Shown in pieces: positions 8,859 through 17,706 of a stretch of DNA of 64,000 nt (positions are counted from its first letter, which is position 1; each line of letters opens with the position of its first letter). Below the pieces are notes generated by a model. That model searched no databases, had not been told where the DNA came from, and saw only the letters and a program-made list of their open reading frames with translations. A program made the translations under genes and the position numbers. The stretch spans positions 1-64,000 of the forward strand of contig NZ_LCYG01000014.1 in NCBI RefSeq assembly GCF_001017175.1, given 5' to 3'. This stretch comes from Microvirga vignae. GTDB taxonomy: Bacteria > Pseudomonadota > Alphaproteobacteria > Rhizobiales > Beijerinckiaceae.

Positions 8859-9893
8859 TTAAAGGAAACTGATCAAGCTCAGTCGATTGAGCTGCGCAGT
8901 CAGCGAATACGATGTCTGAAGCTGGGTCGAGAGCTGATCGACTCGAACCTTCGCTTCAGCTGGATCAATAGCCTCGTAGTTAGTGATCCTCTCCTCGAAA
9001 AACGTTTTCTGGAGGCTCATCCGCTCATTGGCGTCATCGATCTTTCGCTGGGCCGTTCCAAGGTCGGCCTGGAGTTCGGTCACCCCGGAAACGCCACCGC
9101 CGAGCGTCCCGACGACCCTGTCGAGCAGGTATGATCTCGTCTGGTCGTTGAGCCTTTCAATCCCGAGATCAAAGGTCATCACATAGGCCTTCGCCAACTC
9201 CCGGAAAGCGGTTTCGTTTGCGTTGGCGGATGTTTCGACCCTCTGGGTCGGAGAAATCAGGCTTTGGATGTTTTGATCCGAAGCGTTGGACCATGTGCCC
9301 TCCCACTGGTTCTCAAAGAGGTCCGCGAGAGGCCCATCAATGAAAGCCTGCATCTGGGCGGGCGTGATGTCCGCCACCCGGGGATCTGTCTGCGGAAAAG
9401 TGAAGTGGGTCAAGAACGCCCCGTTGACGGCCGTTTGAAAGCCGTCCTCATAGGCTTTGAGGGGCCCGACTTTGGAATTCACGCCACCGAACAGATACTG
9501 GCTTCCGACATTCTCATTCAGATTCGCGATCAGCTTGTTCAGGCCGGCCCGGGCCTGGCTCTGGATGAGGGGAACATCCTGCGCGCCCACATGCATTCCG
9601 ATCAGCGCATTCTTGAAATTGTCGGCCCCGCCGCGAACCTGGTCGAGAGCTGCCGAGGTCGATCTGAGCCGGAGCGTCGCCGACGTGTTGCTGTCCGTCA
9701 AGGCATCAAGAGAGGCTCTTTCCTGACGGAGGGAAAGCGACTTCCCTGTCTTGCGTCCAAGCGCCAGGCCGACATCCATATGGCGTCCGGTCACGACTTC
9801 CTTGTTGGCCTTCACGAGCTCGGACTGGAGCTTGTCGAGCGTCGATCTGGGCGAATTCCAGAGCGTGGTGGAGGAGATGAACGTTGTCTTCAT
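8859..9893 (-). CDS. flgL: hook-filament junction protein FlgL (HAP3)
   Basis: This 344-aa flagellin-like protein starts with the helical region TTLWNSPRSTLDKLQSELVK and ends with a helical tail (STQLQTSYSLTAQLNRLSLI), as expected for HAP3. It forms the second junction ring between hook and filament. It lies 3 bp downstream of flgK. Length is typical of rhizobial FlgL. Confidence 0.93.
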   Translation of the reverse strand: MKTTFISSTTLWNSPRSTLDKLQSELVKANKEVVTGRHMDVGLALGRKTGKSLSLRQERASLDALTDSNTSATLRLRSTSAALDQVRGGADNFKNALIGMHVGAQDVPLIQSQARAGLNKLIANLNENVGSQYLFGGVNSKVGPLKAYEDGFQTAVNGAFLTHFTFPQTDPRVADITPAQMQAFIDGPLADLFENQWEGTWSNASDQNIQSLISPTQRVETSANANETAFRELAKAYVMTFDLGIERLNDQTRSYLLDRVVGTLGGGVSGVTELQADLGTAQRKIDDANERMSLQKTFFEERITNYEAIDPAEAKVRVDQLSTQLQTSYSLTAQLNRLSLISFL

Positions 9894-9896
9894 ATC

Positions 9897-11345
9897 TTAA
9901 CCCACGGAATTGAGGAGCGTCTTGAGCATCTGATCGATCACGGACATCAGCTTTGCGGACGCTGAGTAGGTTTTTTCCAACTGCAGCATGAGGGCGGTTT
10001 CATCGTCCATGTTGACGTCCGTGGCGTTCGAGAGCGCCTCGGATGCCTGCGCAAGCAAGGTCTCCTGATAATCCACCTGCTGGGATGCACTCTTGCGTTC
10101 AGCCTCGAGCCAGCCAGCTGACGACGATGCGAAGTCCTGCAAGGACATCTTGTCGCCAAGTCCGAGGCTCGGATCGAAAGCACGATCAGCCTGGACGGCC
10201 TTGACCAATTGATGAAGACGGGTCGAAAACGATGCGGTTCCGTCACCATAGGTGTAATCAGCACCGTTGATTCCGCCATCGCGAATCTTCTCGAATTTCC
10301 CGCCTTTGGACGGATCGACCCTATCATCGACCTGGATCAGCCCGGCAAGACCTGCCGGCGCCATTGTCGGAATGTTTGGCCCACCGCTGTACGTGAAAAC
10401 ACCAGCCAGATTCGGTTTTCCAGCCCCGGTTTTATCGTACTCGGCAAAAGCCTCGATCAAACCACGGGCCAACTCGTCGAGCTGTTTCTGATATTGAACG
10501 GCTGCATTGTCCCGCAGCTTGACGAGACCAACGAGATTGCCGGAATTCAATGGCATCGGAGATGAGCTTCCAGTCACCGGAATCTCATCGATGAGGATCG
10601 CCCCCCCGGGTTTTCCTGCTGCCAGAGCGGTTGATTCGTATCTAACGCTGCGCGGCAATCTGTCGAAGAGCGCCACCCCGCTATCGGTATAGATGGCGAT
10701 GTCATTGTCGGTTCTCGGGACGACGGTAATTCCAATCTCTTCGGAAAGCTGCGCGATGAGACTGTCTCTCGTATCGAGAGCATCCGTCACGTCTCGCCCA
10801 AGAGCGGTTCCGCTTACCACTTCATCGTTAGCAATCTTGAATTTCGCCAGAATATCATTGATCCGGGAAACCGAGTCGGCAATCTGGACTTGCGTCTCCT
10901 GTCGGATTGCGTTGATGCTTGACGTCGCCTGATTCAAACTCGTCGCAAGATCCGACGCAGTCTTCACGAACCCGCGAGCCAGCACAGTGTCGTCAGGCGC
11001 GTTCGCATACTGCTTCAAGGCATTGTTCAAGGCACCAATGCGGGCAGCAGGAGATTCATCCAGCTCCGGATCGCCGATCGTCTGGCTCAGCCTCTGGAGT
11101 CCTTCGAGCAGCGACTTCTGAGTGGCTGCATCCGAAGTCGTCTCCAGCATCTTGTTCAAAAGCGCTCTGTCGCTGGCTCTGAGCACCGTCACGCGAGCAG
11201 CACCGCCCGTCGTGACGAGCGCGCCGATCTTGCGCGAATATGCAGGATCCGACGCTCCAGCGGTATTGCGGGAGACAATCGCCATCTGCGACTGAGATGC
11301 CTGCAACGAGGAACGGGCCGTATTATAGGCGACCGAAAGTGACAT
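9897..11345 (-). CDS. flgK: hook-filament junction protein FlgK (HAP1)
   Basis: This 482-aa protein has the FlgK N-terminus (SLSVAYNTARSSLQASQSQM then NTAGASDPAYSRK), the D0 segment of rod/hook-family proteins. The C-terminal helix contains SASAKLMSVIDQMLKTLLN. It is the first junction ring at the distal end of the hook. It sits between flgE (30 bp upstream) and flgL. Confidence 0.95.
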   Translation of the reverse strand: MSLSVAYNTARSSLQASQSQMAIVSRNTAGASDPAYSRKIGALVTTGGAARVTVLRASDRALLNKMLETTSDAATQKSLLEGLQRLSQTIGDPELDESPAARIGALNNALKQYANAPDDTVLARGFVKTASDLATSLNQATSSINAIRQETQVQIADSVSRINDILAKFKIANDEVVSGTALGRDVTDALDTRDSLIAQLSEEIGITVVPRTDNDIAIYTDSGVALFDRLPRSVRYESTALAAGKPGGAILIDEIPVTGSSSPMPLNSGNLVGLVKLRDNAAVQYQKQLDELARGLIEAFAEYDKTGAGKPNLAGVFTYSGGPNIPTMAPAGLAGLIQVDDRVDPSKGGKFEKIRDGGINGADYTYGDGTASFSTRLHQLVKAVQADRAFDPSLGLGDKMSLQDFASSSAGWLEAERKSASQQVDYQETLLAQASEALSNATDVNMDDETALMLQLEKTYSASAKLMSVIDQMLKTLLNSVG

Positions 11346-11375
11346 GTTTCGAGCTCTCGAGGATGACCTAAACCG

Positions 11376-12854
11376 TTACCGCTTCAGATTCATGAGAACG
11401 TCGAGCAGTTCGGAGCCGGTTTGGAACACTTTCGAGTTGGCCGTGTAGCTGGTCTGCGCCTCGATCATGGCCGTCAGCTCGGTGCCGATATCAACGTTCG
11501 ACCCCTCAAGTGCCCCGGAGGTCACAGATCCAAAGGCACCGGTCTCCGGGAAACCAACTTGGTAGCCACCCGAGCTTGCAGTCGTCTCGTAAACGTTGCC
11601 CGCACGAGGAGAGAGATTATCCGGACTAGGCACAGTTGCCAGGGGGATCCTATAGGCGGCGACACGCGAGCCGTCCTCGTAGACGGCATAGACGGTGCCA
11701 TCGGAGGCGAACTCGGCGCTCTTCACGGCCGATGGTCCGTTACCGTTGGCCTGGCCGGTGACCGAGTAATCGCCCGCGAGCTGCGTCATACCCGACATGT
11801 CGAGCGTAAAGGGTTGCCCTTTAGGGATGTCGAAACTCAACGATTTAGGACCGATGAGTTGCCCCAGGTCGTCGAATGTCATCGTGTTTGGTCCATCCAG
11901 CAGAGTGGAGCCGTTATAGACCGCGATTTCCCAAGTCTTCTCTCCGGTCCTCTCCAACTGGATATCGAGCTTCACCGGATTTCCGACATTGTCGAACACC
12001 TGGAGAGAGGAAATCTTTTTGGCTGGCGTCATATCCGTAAAGGAGCCTGTGACGTTCGTGGCGCCGGTCAGGTCATCGGACGTCAGCACGAGATTGCCGG
12101 TGGCCGGATCCTTCGACGCCTGAACGCCGCTGAGCGTGCCAGCGGTGACGGCTGCGTTAATCTTTGTGACCAGATCATCCACGGTTGCTTCTGTCGTCAC
12201 ATTGAAGGTCTGAGTGGGGCCGCCACCGACAGAGAACTGGATCGTGTCCCGGGGAGACAGATTCGAGATCTTGATATCGACATAGCCAGGCACCGGGGGC
12301 GCCAATGTTCCGGGATGCGCAGTACCAACCACCTCCTTAGTGGCGTATGGGAGATTCCCTTTGAATGTGCCTGCAGTCGAACCAGCGGCCTGCATGCCGA
12401 AATCGCCCATGTTGACCGGAACGACGTCGTCGAGACTGTTCAAGGACGGATCGACCCCAATCTTATAGCCCATGAGCGTGAAGCCGGCTGCATTGACGAG
12501 GTTGCCGGTTCGGCCATCGGGCACGAAGTTTCCGGCGCGCGTCAGGTAATTGGCTCCACCCGGATCCGATACGACGAAAAAGCCGTTGCCGGAGATCGCC
12601 AAGTCCGTCGCCGAGGTCGTGTAAGCGATCGGCCCCTGATCGCCGATCGTATAGCGCACCCTGCTCGTGACCGACCCCGAATTGTAGTTTCCCTCGCTGG
12701 ACGGAAGGATCAGAGACGAGAACTCAGTCGAGGCACGCTTGTAGCCAGTCGTGCTCGAGTTCTGAATATTCTCGGCAACCGTTCCCAGCTTGTTCGACTG
12801 AGCGTTCATGCCGGACACGCCGCTGCGAAGGACACCATAGAGGCTCATGTACAA
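11376..12854 (-). CDS. flgE: flagellar hook protein FlgE
   Basis: This 492-aa protein has the rod/hook N-terminal motif (LRSGVSGMNAQSNKLGTVAENIQNSSTTGYK, residues about 10-40) and the C-terminal FlgE signature with SNVDIGTELTAMIEAQ and YTANSKVFQTGSELLD. The central hook domain is Thr/Gly rich, as is usual. An AGGAG motif lies 7 nt before the ATG. It is the first gene of the hook and junction operon, preceded by the shared element at 12890-12903. Confidence 0.95.
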   Translation of the reverse strand: MYMSLYGVLRSGVSGMNAQSNKLGTVAENIQNSSTTGYKRASTEFSSLILPSSEGNYNSGSVTSRVRYTIGDQGPIAYTTSATDLAISGNGFFVVSDPGGANYLTRAGNFVPDGRTGNLVNAAGFTLMGYKIGVDPSLNSLDDVVPVNMGDFGMQAAGSTAGTFKGNLPYATKEVVGTAHPGTLAPPVPGYVDIKISNLSPRDTIQFSVGGGPTQTFNVTTEATVDDLVTKINAAVTAGTLSGVQASKDPATGNLVLTSDDLTGATNVTGSFTDMTPAKKISSLQVFDNVGNPVKLDIQLERTGEKTWEIAVYNGSTLLDGPNTMTFDDLGQLIGPKSLSFDIPKGQPFTLDMSGMTQLAGDYSVTGQANGNGPSAVKSAEFASDGTVYAVYEDGSRVAAYRIPLATVPSPDNLSPRAGNVYETTASSGGYQVGFPETGAFGSVTSGALEGSNVDIGTELTAMIEAQTSYTANSKVFQTGSELLDVLMNLKR

Positions 12855-12879
12855 CTCCTGCGAATTCGAGTGGAAGCTA

Positions 12880-12903
12880 ACACAAGGATGCTTGTGTGAA
12901 GCT
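12880..12903 (-). promoter_or_regulatory. shared motility element and dyad upstream of flgE
   Basis: The 14-bp element, AGCTTCACACAAGC when read toward flgE, occupies 12903-12890 and ends 35 bp before the flgE ATG. A perfect inverted repeat overlaps it: ACACAAG (12880-12886), GATG, CTTGTGT (12891-12897). A dimeric regulator could bind such a dyad. The stem has no T-tract, so a terminator for fliI is less likely. Confidence 0.55.
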
Positions 12904-12941
12904 GGGGGAGAGATGAAGCGCGCGTGGATGCCATGAGGACA

Positions 12942-14261
12942 TCACTGCTTGAGCGCTTGCGCGAGATCCATGAAGGCATCCCGGCTCAAGGGAGATGATG
13001 GATCCTGCCGCAGGGCTTCATAAATCTTTGGAACAAGAACGACTGCCTGATCGAGATCCTGATCCGTGCCTGGCTGGTATCCGCCCATCATGCGCAGGTC
13101 GCGCGTATCCTCATAGCGGGCGATCAGCCCGCGTAAGCGCCGGACCAGCTCCTTCTGGTCCGACGACCAGACATGGTCCGCCAGTCGCGATATGGAGCCG
13201 AGAACATTGATGGCCGGGTAGCGGCCCTGATCGGCGATCGAACGATCGAGGACGATATGGCCGTCGAGCGTGCCTCTGATATTGTCGGCAACCGGATCGT
13301 TGTGATCATCGCCATCGATTAGAACGGAGAAGATGCCCGTGATGGACCCCTTCCCTTCCTCTCCAGGGCCGGCCCGCTCCAGCAAGCGGGGCAGATCGCT
13401 GAAAACGCTTGGAGTATAGCCGCGGGCGACAGCCGGCTCCCCTGCTGCAAGCGCCACGTCACGGGCGGCGTGAGCATACCGGGTCACGGAATCGATGATC
13501 AGGAGAACCGATTCACCGCAATCCCGGAAATACTCGGCGATCGAGACAGCGGTTCTGGGCGCCTGACGCCGCATCATCGGGCTCTCGTCACCCGTCGAGA
13601 CCACCATCACGGCTCTGTGCAAGCTGGCTTGGATCGGCCCTTCCAGGAACTCCCGCACTTCTCTTCCACGCTCGCCCACGAGAGCAACCACGATCGTGTC
13701 GAAGCCCTCACATTTTGCGAGCATCGTCAGCAGGGTGGATTTTCCCACACCCGATCCGGCAAAGATGCCGATACGCTGCCCCTGGCAGATAGGCGTGAAA
13801 AGATCGATGGCCTTCACGCCCGTATGCAACGGTTTATGAACCCTCGCCCTTGTCATCGCAGAGGGAGGCTCGGCGTCGTGATGCACCGGTCTTGGGCCCG
13901 GAGCCAAGGGACCCTGCCCGTCGAGCGGCTCAGCAAGGGCGTTGATGACCCGCCCTTTCCAACTCGGATCTGGGCTCAAGCCGGCATTGCTGACCAGAAA
14001 CGCAGGCGTGCCAATCCTGGCATCGATGCGTCCATTGAAGGGTTTAATCGTAAGCCCATTGCCGTCGATGCGAACGACCTCGCCGATCTGCGTTCTTCCG
14101 TTCGCGTCGAAACCGACCTGGTCACCCAGCTTGACGAATTGGGAGAGCCCGACGACTCGATAATAGCTAGGGGTCACCTCACGAATGGTGCCGCTGATCC
14201 GCACCAGATGGCGTCCAGCACCTTCTAGAAGGAGGGTCTCAAGCTCGCAAAGGGCGTTCAT
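12942..14261 (-). CDS. fliI: flagellum-specific export ATPase FliI
   Basis: This 439-aa ATPase has the Walker A motif AGSGVGKST at about residues 168-176 and the ERGREVREF segment of the F1/FliI family. It also has LLIIDSVTRYAHAARDVALA, the Walker B-like region, and GYTPSVFSDLPRLLERAG. It energises loading of export substrates at the flagellar base with FliH and FliJ. It lies 8 bp downstream of flgF; the pair forms a short leftward operon diverging from motA. Confidence 0.97.
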   Translation of the reverse strand: MNALCELETLLLEGAGRHLVRISGTIREVTPSYYRVVGLSQFVKLGDQVGFDANGRTQIGEVVRIDGNGLTIKPFNGRIDARIGTPAFLVSNAGLSPDPSWKGRVINALAEPLDGQGPLAPGPRPVHHDAEPPSAMTRARVHKPLHTGVKAIDLFTPICQGQRIGIFAGSGVGKSTLLTMLAKCEGFDTIVVALVGERGREVREFLEGPIQASLHRAVMVVSTGDESPMMRRQAPRTAVSIAEYFRDCGESVLLIIDSVTRYAHAARDVALAAGEPAVARGYTPSVFSDLPRLLERAGPGEEGKGSITGIFSVLIDGDDHNDPVADNIRGTLDGHIVLDRSIADQGRYPAINVLGSISRLADHVWSSDQKELVRRLRGLIARYEDTRDLRMMGGYQPGTDQDLDQAVVLVPKIYEALRQDPSSPLSRDAFMDLAQALKQ

Positions 14262-14269
14262 GCCGTTGA

Positions 14270-14995
14270 TCAGCTGCTGGGACCAAGTGTCCGGATGGCA
14301 TCCATCAATGTGGATTCACTCTCCTGGATCGTCGTTGCGGCGCTTTCGAAATTCCGCTGCAGGGCGATCATCTTCGTCATCTCAAGAACAGGATTGACGT
14401 TCGACCCTTCGCTGTAGCCCTGTTGAACACCTGTCGATGTGAAGTCCTGAACGGCTTCACCGGGAATGCTGGACAGGACACCCGAACTTCCCTGCCGGGC
14501 CAGGCGGCTGTCGCCGCTCAGATTGAAGAGGCCTAGGGCCCCAACCTGATTGCCACCCTGGGTGATCGTTCCATCACGGCCGATCGTTGGAGGGCCCGCC
14601 TGAGGGTCGAGGGCGATGGGTGCCCCGCCGGCATCGAGAACCGCATGGCCATCGACAGTCACAAGGTCACCATTCTCGTTCATGGAGAAGCGTCCGTCAC
14701 GTGTGTAAACCGGGCCACTCGCTCCCTGGTAGGCAAACCATGCCTCGCCCTGGATCGCCACATCGAGGGGATTGTCCGTCTTGGTCACGGGACCGGCCCG
14801 GCGCGAGATGAAGCTCTGGCCCGAGGACGCGAAAGATACATTGTCCTTGCCGGCAAGGGAGAGAATTTCTTCGAACTTGATTTCGTCAGCGCGAAAACCG
14901 CCGGTCGCCATGTTCGCGACGTTATTGGCAATGGTTGCCAGACGCTTCTCCATGGCGACCTGCGCCGACAGTGACACATACAGGGCGGATTGCAC
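14270..14995 (-). CDS. flgF: flagellar basal-body rod protein FlgF
   Basis: FlgF is a proximal rod subunit. The N-terminus (YVSLSAQVAMEKRLATIANN) and the C-terminal segment (GSNVNPVLEMTKMIALQRNFE) are those of rod proteins. I place the start at GTG 14995 (VQSALYVSL..., 241 aa). A GGAG lies 7 nt upstream, and family members begin at this residue. A frame-open ATG at 15028 would add 11 unlikely residues. The gene pairs with fliI. Confidence 0.92.
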   Translation of the reverse strand: MQSALYVSLSAQVAMEKRLATIANNVANMATGGFRADEIKFEEILSLAGKDNVSFASSGQSFISRRAGPVTKTDNPLDVAIQGEAWFAYQGASGPVYTRDGRFSMNENGDLVTVDGHAVLDAGGAPIALDPQAGPPTIGRDGTITQGGNQVGALGLFNLSGDSRLARQGSSGVLSSIPGEAVQDFTSTGVQQGYSEGSNVNPVLEMTKMIALQRNFESAATTIQESESTLMDAIRTLGPSS

Positions 14996-15100
14996 CCGGA
15001 AACTCCATACAGTCAGACGGCCGCCCATGGCTCAGGTCGATATTCCGCTACGCGTTGGCTGGGCAGCCTGGTCAATTTCCAGTCTGCTGTACCAGGACAG

Positions 15101-15114
15101 CCTTGCATGAGGCT
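15101..15114 (-). promoter_or_regulatory. shared motility element upstream of flgF
   Basis: Read toward flgF the sequence is AGCCTCATGCAAGG, identical to the copy before flgB. It lies 105 bp before the flgF start, farther than at the other operons. It faces away from a second copy at 15130-15143 that points to motA, with 15 bp between them. Confidence 0.5.
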
Positions 15115-15129
15115 TGCCTCCCCCGTCCC

Positions 15130-15143
15130 AGCTTCGCGCAAGC
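15130..15143 (+). promoter_or_regulatory. shared motility element upstream of motA
   Basis: The plus-strand sequence AGCTTCGCGCAAGC fits the element consensus and ends 52 bp before the motA start codon. It is the only copy on the plus strand and precedes the only rightward flagellar operon. This supports a directional site rather than chance. Confidence 0.55.
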
Positions 15144-15195
15144 CTCCACGATTAGGAAATCTCCAAGAATTGATCTCTCGCGAAGGACTACAAGA

Positions 15196-16077
15196 TTGGG
15201 CGTCTTAATCGGATTGGTCGTTGCCATCGGCTCTCTCGTTAGCGGCTATGTCGCCATGGGCGGGCATCTGTCCGTGATCTGGCAGCCCTGGGAATACGTC
15301 ATCATCTGCGGTATCGCGATCGGCACGTTCATCATTGCGAACCCCATGTCGCTCGTGAAGGACACGGGACGGGCTTCCCTCGAAGCTATCAAGGGAACAG
15401 TTCCCAAGAGGGAACAGTATCTGGCGATCCTGGGCCTTCTGTATGCTCTGCTGAGAGAGCTGAAGAACAAGCCTCGCAATGAGGTTGAGGCGCATATCGA
15501 CACCCCTGAGGAATCGGAAATTTTCAGGGCGTTCCCGAGCGTTCTGAAGGACAAGGACCTGACCCTCTTCATCTGTGACTACGCTCGCCTGATCATTATC
15601 GGCAACGCGCGTCCGCATGAGATCGAAGCCCTCATGGAAGAAGAGATCGCAGCGCTCAAGCGCGACCGTACCAAACCCTACTATTCCATCTCCACCGTTG
15701 CGGAAGCCCTGCCTGCACTTGGCATCGTGGCGGCCGTGCTGGGTATCGTGAAGGCTCTCGGCGCGATCGACCAAGCTCCCTCAATTCTCGGAGGCCTTAT
15801 CGCATCCGCACTCGTCGGAACGTTCGGCGGCATCTTCATCTCTTATGCTTTTCTTTCTCCGCTCGCCAACAAGGTGAAGGCGACACGAGAGAAGCAGACA
15901 CGCGTCTACGTCATCGTGAAGCAGGCGCTGATCGCCTACATGAATGGAGCGTTGCCGCAGATCGCCGTCGAGCATGGCCGCAAGGGAATCTCGGTGGAAT
16001 ACCGCCCCACCATCGACGAGGTCGAAACGGCTACCACGACAGGTGGTCGCTCAGAAGACATGAAGGAGGCAGCTTAG
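15196..16077 (+). CDS. motA: flagellar motor stator protein MotA
   Basis: This is the proton-conducting stator subunit with four membrane segments. It has the early GYVAMGGHLSVIWQPWEYV region and the late ISTVAEALPALGIVAAVLGI and GGLIASALVGTFGGI segments. I place the start at TTG 15196 (LGVLIGLVV..., 293 aa). GAAGGA lies 8 nt upstream and MotA proteins begin at this point. The frame is open much further upstream but runs into the flgF promoter region. It heads the operon motA-fliM-orf-fliN-fliG-flhB. Confidence 0.93.
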   Translation: MGVLIGLVVAIGSLVSGYVAMGGHLSVIWQPWEYVIICGIAIGTFIIANPMSLVKDTGRASLEAIKGTVPKREQYLAILGLLYALLRELKNKPRNEVEAHIDTPEESEIFRAFPSVLKDKDLTLFICDYARLIIIGNARPHEIEALMEEEIAALKRDRTKPYYSISTVAEALPALGIVAAVLGIVKALGAIDQAPSILGGLIASALVGTFGGIFISYAFLSPLANKVKATREKQTRVYVIVKQALIAYMNGALPQIAVEHGRKGISVEYRPTIDEVETATTTGGRSEDMKEAA

Positions 16078-16079
16078 TC

Positions 16080-17009
16080 ATGAGCGGCATGCAGAATGCC
16101 AACGATATTCGAGACATGCTTCTGGACTCGGCAGGTCTGTCCATTGACCGCCTGCCCATGCTCCACGTGATCTTCGATCGCATGTCGACGAGCTGCGCCG
16201 AGCATCTGCGCCACATGGCCGCCTCGCCCATGTATTACTCGCTGAGTGGCATCGAGAGTGGCCGCATCAGCGAAATTCTGGAGATGTACGAGGCCAATGC
16301 AGTCGCCGCGATCTTTCACGCTCCGGACTGGGACAGTCATATTCTGATCGGCTTCGATCGCGACTTCATCTATACGATGGTGGAGGTGCTCTTCGGGTCC
16401 GATGGCTCCGAGCCTCCTGTCGAGGAAGCGCGAGGCTTTTCGAACATCGAGCTGCGGATGGCCCAGGTCCTTTTCGAACAGGTTGCCAAGGCGCTTCAAG
16501 CCTCCTTCTCTCTCGTATCGGATACGAAGTTCAAGTTGGAGCGTCTTGAGACCCGTATGGACTTCGCCGTCATCGGCCGCCGCAACAACCAGGCCGTCGC
16601 AGCCAAATTTCTCCTTCAGGCCCTCAACCGAGGTGGGGAGATGTTCGTCATCATCCCACAATCCGCTCTGAACCCGATGAGGAAAGTGCTGTCTCGCGTC
16701 GTATCCGGTGAATCGACAAGTCGTGATCCGCGCTGGATGAAGCAAATGGCCAGCGAGGTTCAAAAGACCGAAATCACCCTCACGGCCGTCCTTGAGGAAC
16801 GTTTCCTGTCACTTGGCGAGATTGCCGATCTGAAACTCGGACAGGTCATCGAGTTGCAGGCGACACCCAGAAGTCGGGTCAAGCTCGAAGGAAACCAGCA
16901 AGGGCTCTTCTGGTGTCACATCGGACAGGCAGATGGCTCATATGTTTTAAAGATCGATGAGCCGATCGATCAAGAGAAGGAATTTCTCGATGATGTCCTC
17001 GCTCGCTAA
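16080..17009 (+). CDS. fliM: flagellar motor switch protein FliM
   Basis: This 309-aa protein contains the CheC-like middle domain (HILIGFDRDFIYTMVEVLFG, then SNIELRMAQVLFEQVAKALQ) and a C-terminal SpoA domain (LSLGEIADLKLGQVIELQA). It links phospho-CheY binding to switching in the C-ring. The N-terminal CheY-binding peptide is poorly marked, as in other rhizobial FliM. The start lies 2 bp after the motA stop. Confidence 0.94.
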   Translation: MSGMQNANDIRDMLLDSAGLSIDRLPMLHVIFDRMSTSCAEHLRHMAASPMYYSLSGIESGRISEILEMYEANAVAAIFHAPDWDSHILIGFDRDFIYTMVEVLFGSDGSEPPVEEARGFSNIELRMAQVLFEQVAKALQASFSLVSDTKFKLERLETRMDFAVIGRRNNQAVAAKFLLQALNRGGEMFVIIPQSALNPMRKVLSRVVSGESTSRDPRWMKQMASEVQKTEITLTAVLEERFLSLGEIADLKLGQVIELQATPRSRVKLEGNQQGLFWCHIGQADGSYVLKIDEPIDQEKEFLDDVLAR

Positions 17010-17304
17010 TGCCATCCTTTTCATAGCTCTCGTCACGACGAGCACCATGGTCGCCCTCATGTACCGCAAGCTCAAGCGTCTGGATCAGTACCATGCCGAG
17101 TACAAGCGGATCTTCGACAGGACCGGAGAGGCCTTGATGGGAGCTCAGAATGCCGTCGCCAGTTTCGGTTCTGAGGGTCGTGAGACCCTCGCTCTCCTCG
17201 GCGCGCGGATTGACGAAGCCCGGGCTGCCGCTCAACGCCTGGAAGAGCTCACTCTCTCGGCCCGCGAGCTGACGCAGTCTCGTTCTCACATTCCCAATCA
17301 GTAG
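16990..17304 (+). CDS. small bitopic membrane protein between fliM and fliN (possibly PflI/DUF6468-like)
   Basis: This 104-aa protein has an N-terminal membrane segment (SLANAILFIALVTTSTMVAL) followed by a cytoplasmic coiled-coil-like region rich in E, R and A. GAAGGA lies 8 nt before the ATG at 16990, which overlaps the fliM end by 20 bp. Caulobacter PflI, a flagellar positioning protein, has a similar layout and genomic setting. I cannot verify homology, so the name is a suggestion only. Confidence 0.65.
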   Translation: MMSSLANAILFIALVTTSTMVALMYRKLKRLDQYHAEYKRIFDRTGEALMGAQNAVASFGSEGRETLALLGARIDEARAAAQRLEELTLSARELTQSRSHIPNQ

Positions 17305-17315
17305 GGGCCCGTACT

Positions 17316-17693
17316 ATGTCGAATCCGTTTGAAAATAACTTTCAGGATAAGGTTGCTTGGCAGCAGGAAAGCGAGCTTGGCAAAAGTCTCAATAACGCGG
17401 CATCGCGCGACTCGAAAGGGGATGCCGGCCGCAATCTCGACTCCATCCTGAGGATCCCCGTTACAATTCAGGTCGTTCTCGGCTCGGCCACGATGCCGGT
17501 TTCGAACCTGATGAAGCTTGGACGCGGTGCGATCGTGCCTCTAGACCACAGGGTTGGCGAGCCAGTCGACGTTGTGGTCAATGGCCGCGTGATCGCTCGC
17601 GGCGAAGTTGTCGTCGTGGAAGATGACAACTCCCGATTTGGCATCTCTCTCACTGAGATTGTTGGCCCTCCCACCAATGATATGAACGGCTGA
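17316..17693 (+). CDS. fliN: flagellar motor switch protein FliN
   Basis: This 125-aa protein has a variable N-terminal third and a C-terminal SpoA domain from about residue 43: LRIPVTIQVVLGSATMPVS, then LGRGAIVPLDHRVGEPVDV and NGRVIARGEVVVVEDD. It forms the lower part of the C-ring. It lies between the small membrane protein gene and fliG. Confidence 0.95.
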   Translation: MSNPFENNFQDKVAWQQESELGKSLNNAASRDSKGDAGRNLDSILRIPVTIQVVLGSATMPVSNLMKLGRGAIVPLDHRVGEPVDVVVNGRVIARGEVVVVEDDNSRFGISLTEIVGPPTNDMNG

Positions 17694-17706
17694 AGCGACT
17701 TTCACC

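Noticed and set aside
11225-11240. Partial match to the motility element inside flgK
   Set aside because: It matches only about 11 of 14 positions, lies in coding sequence and precedes no operon.
11421-12899. 492-aa open frame on the plus strand over flgE
   Set aside because: Antisense shadow of flgE; Arg/His/Gly-rich product without recognisable domains.
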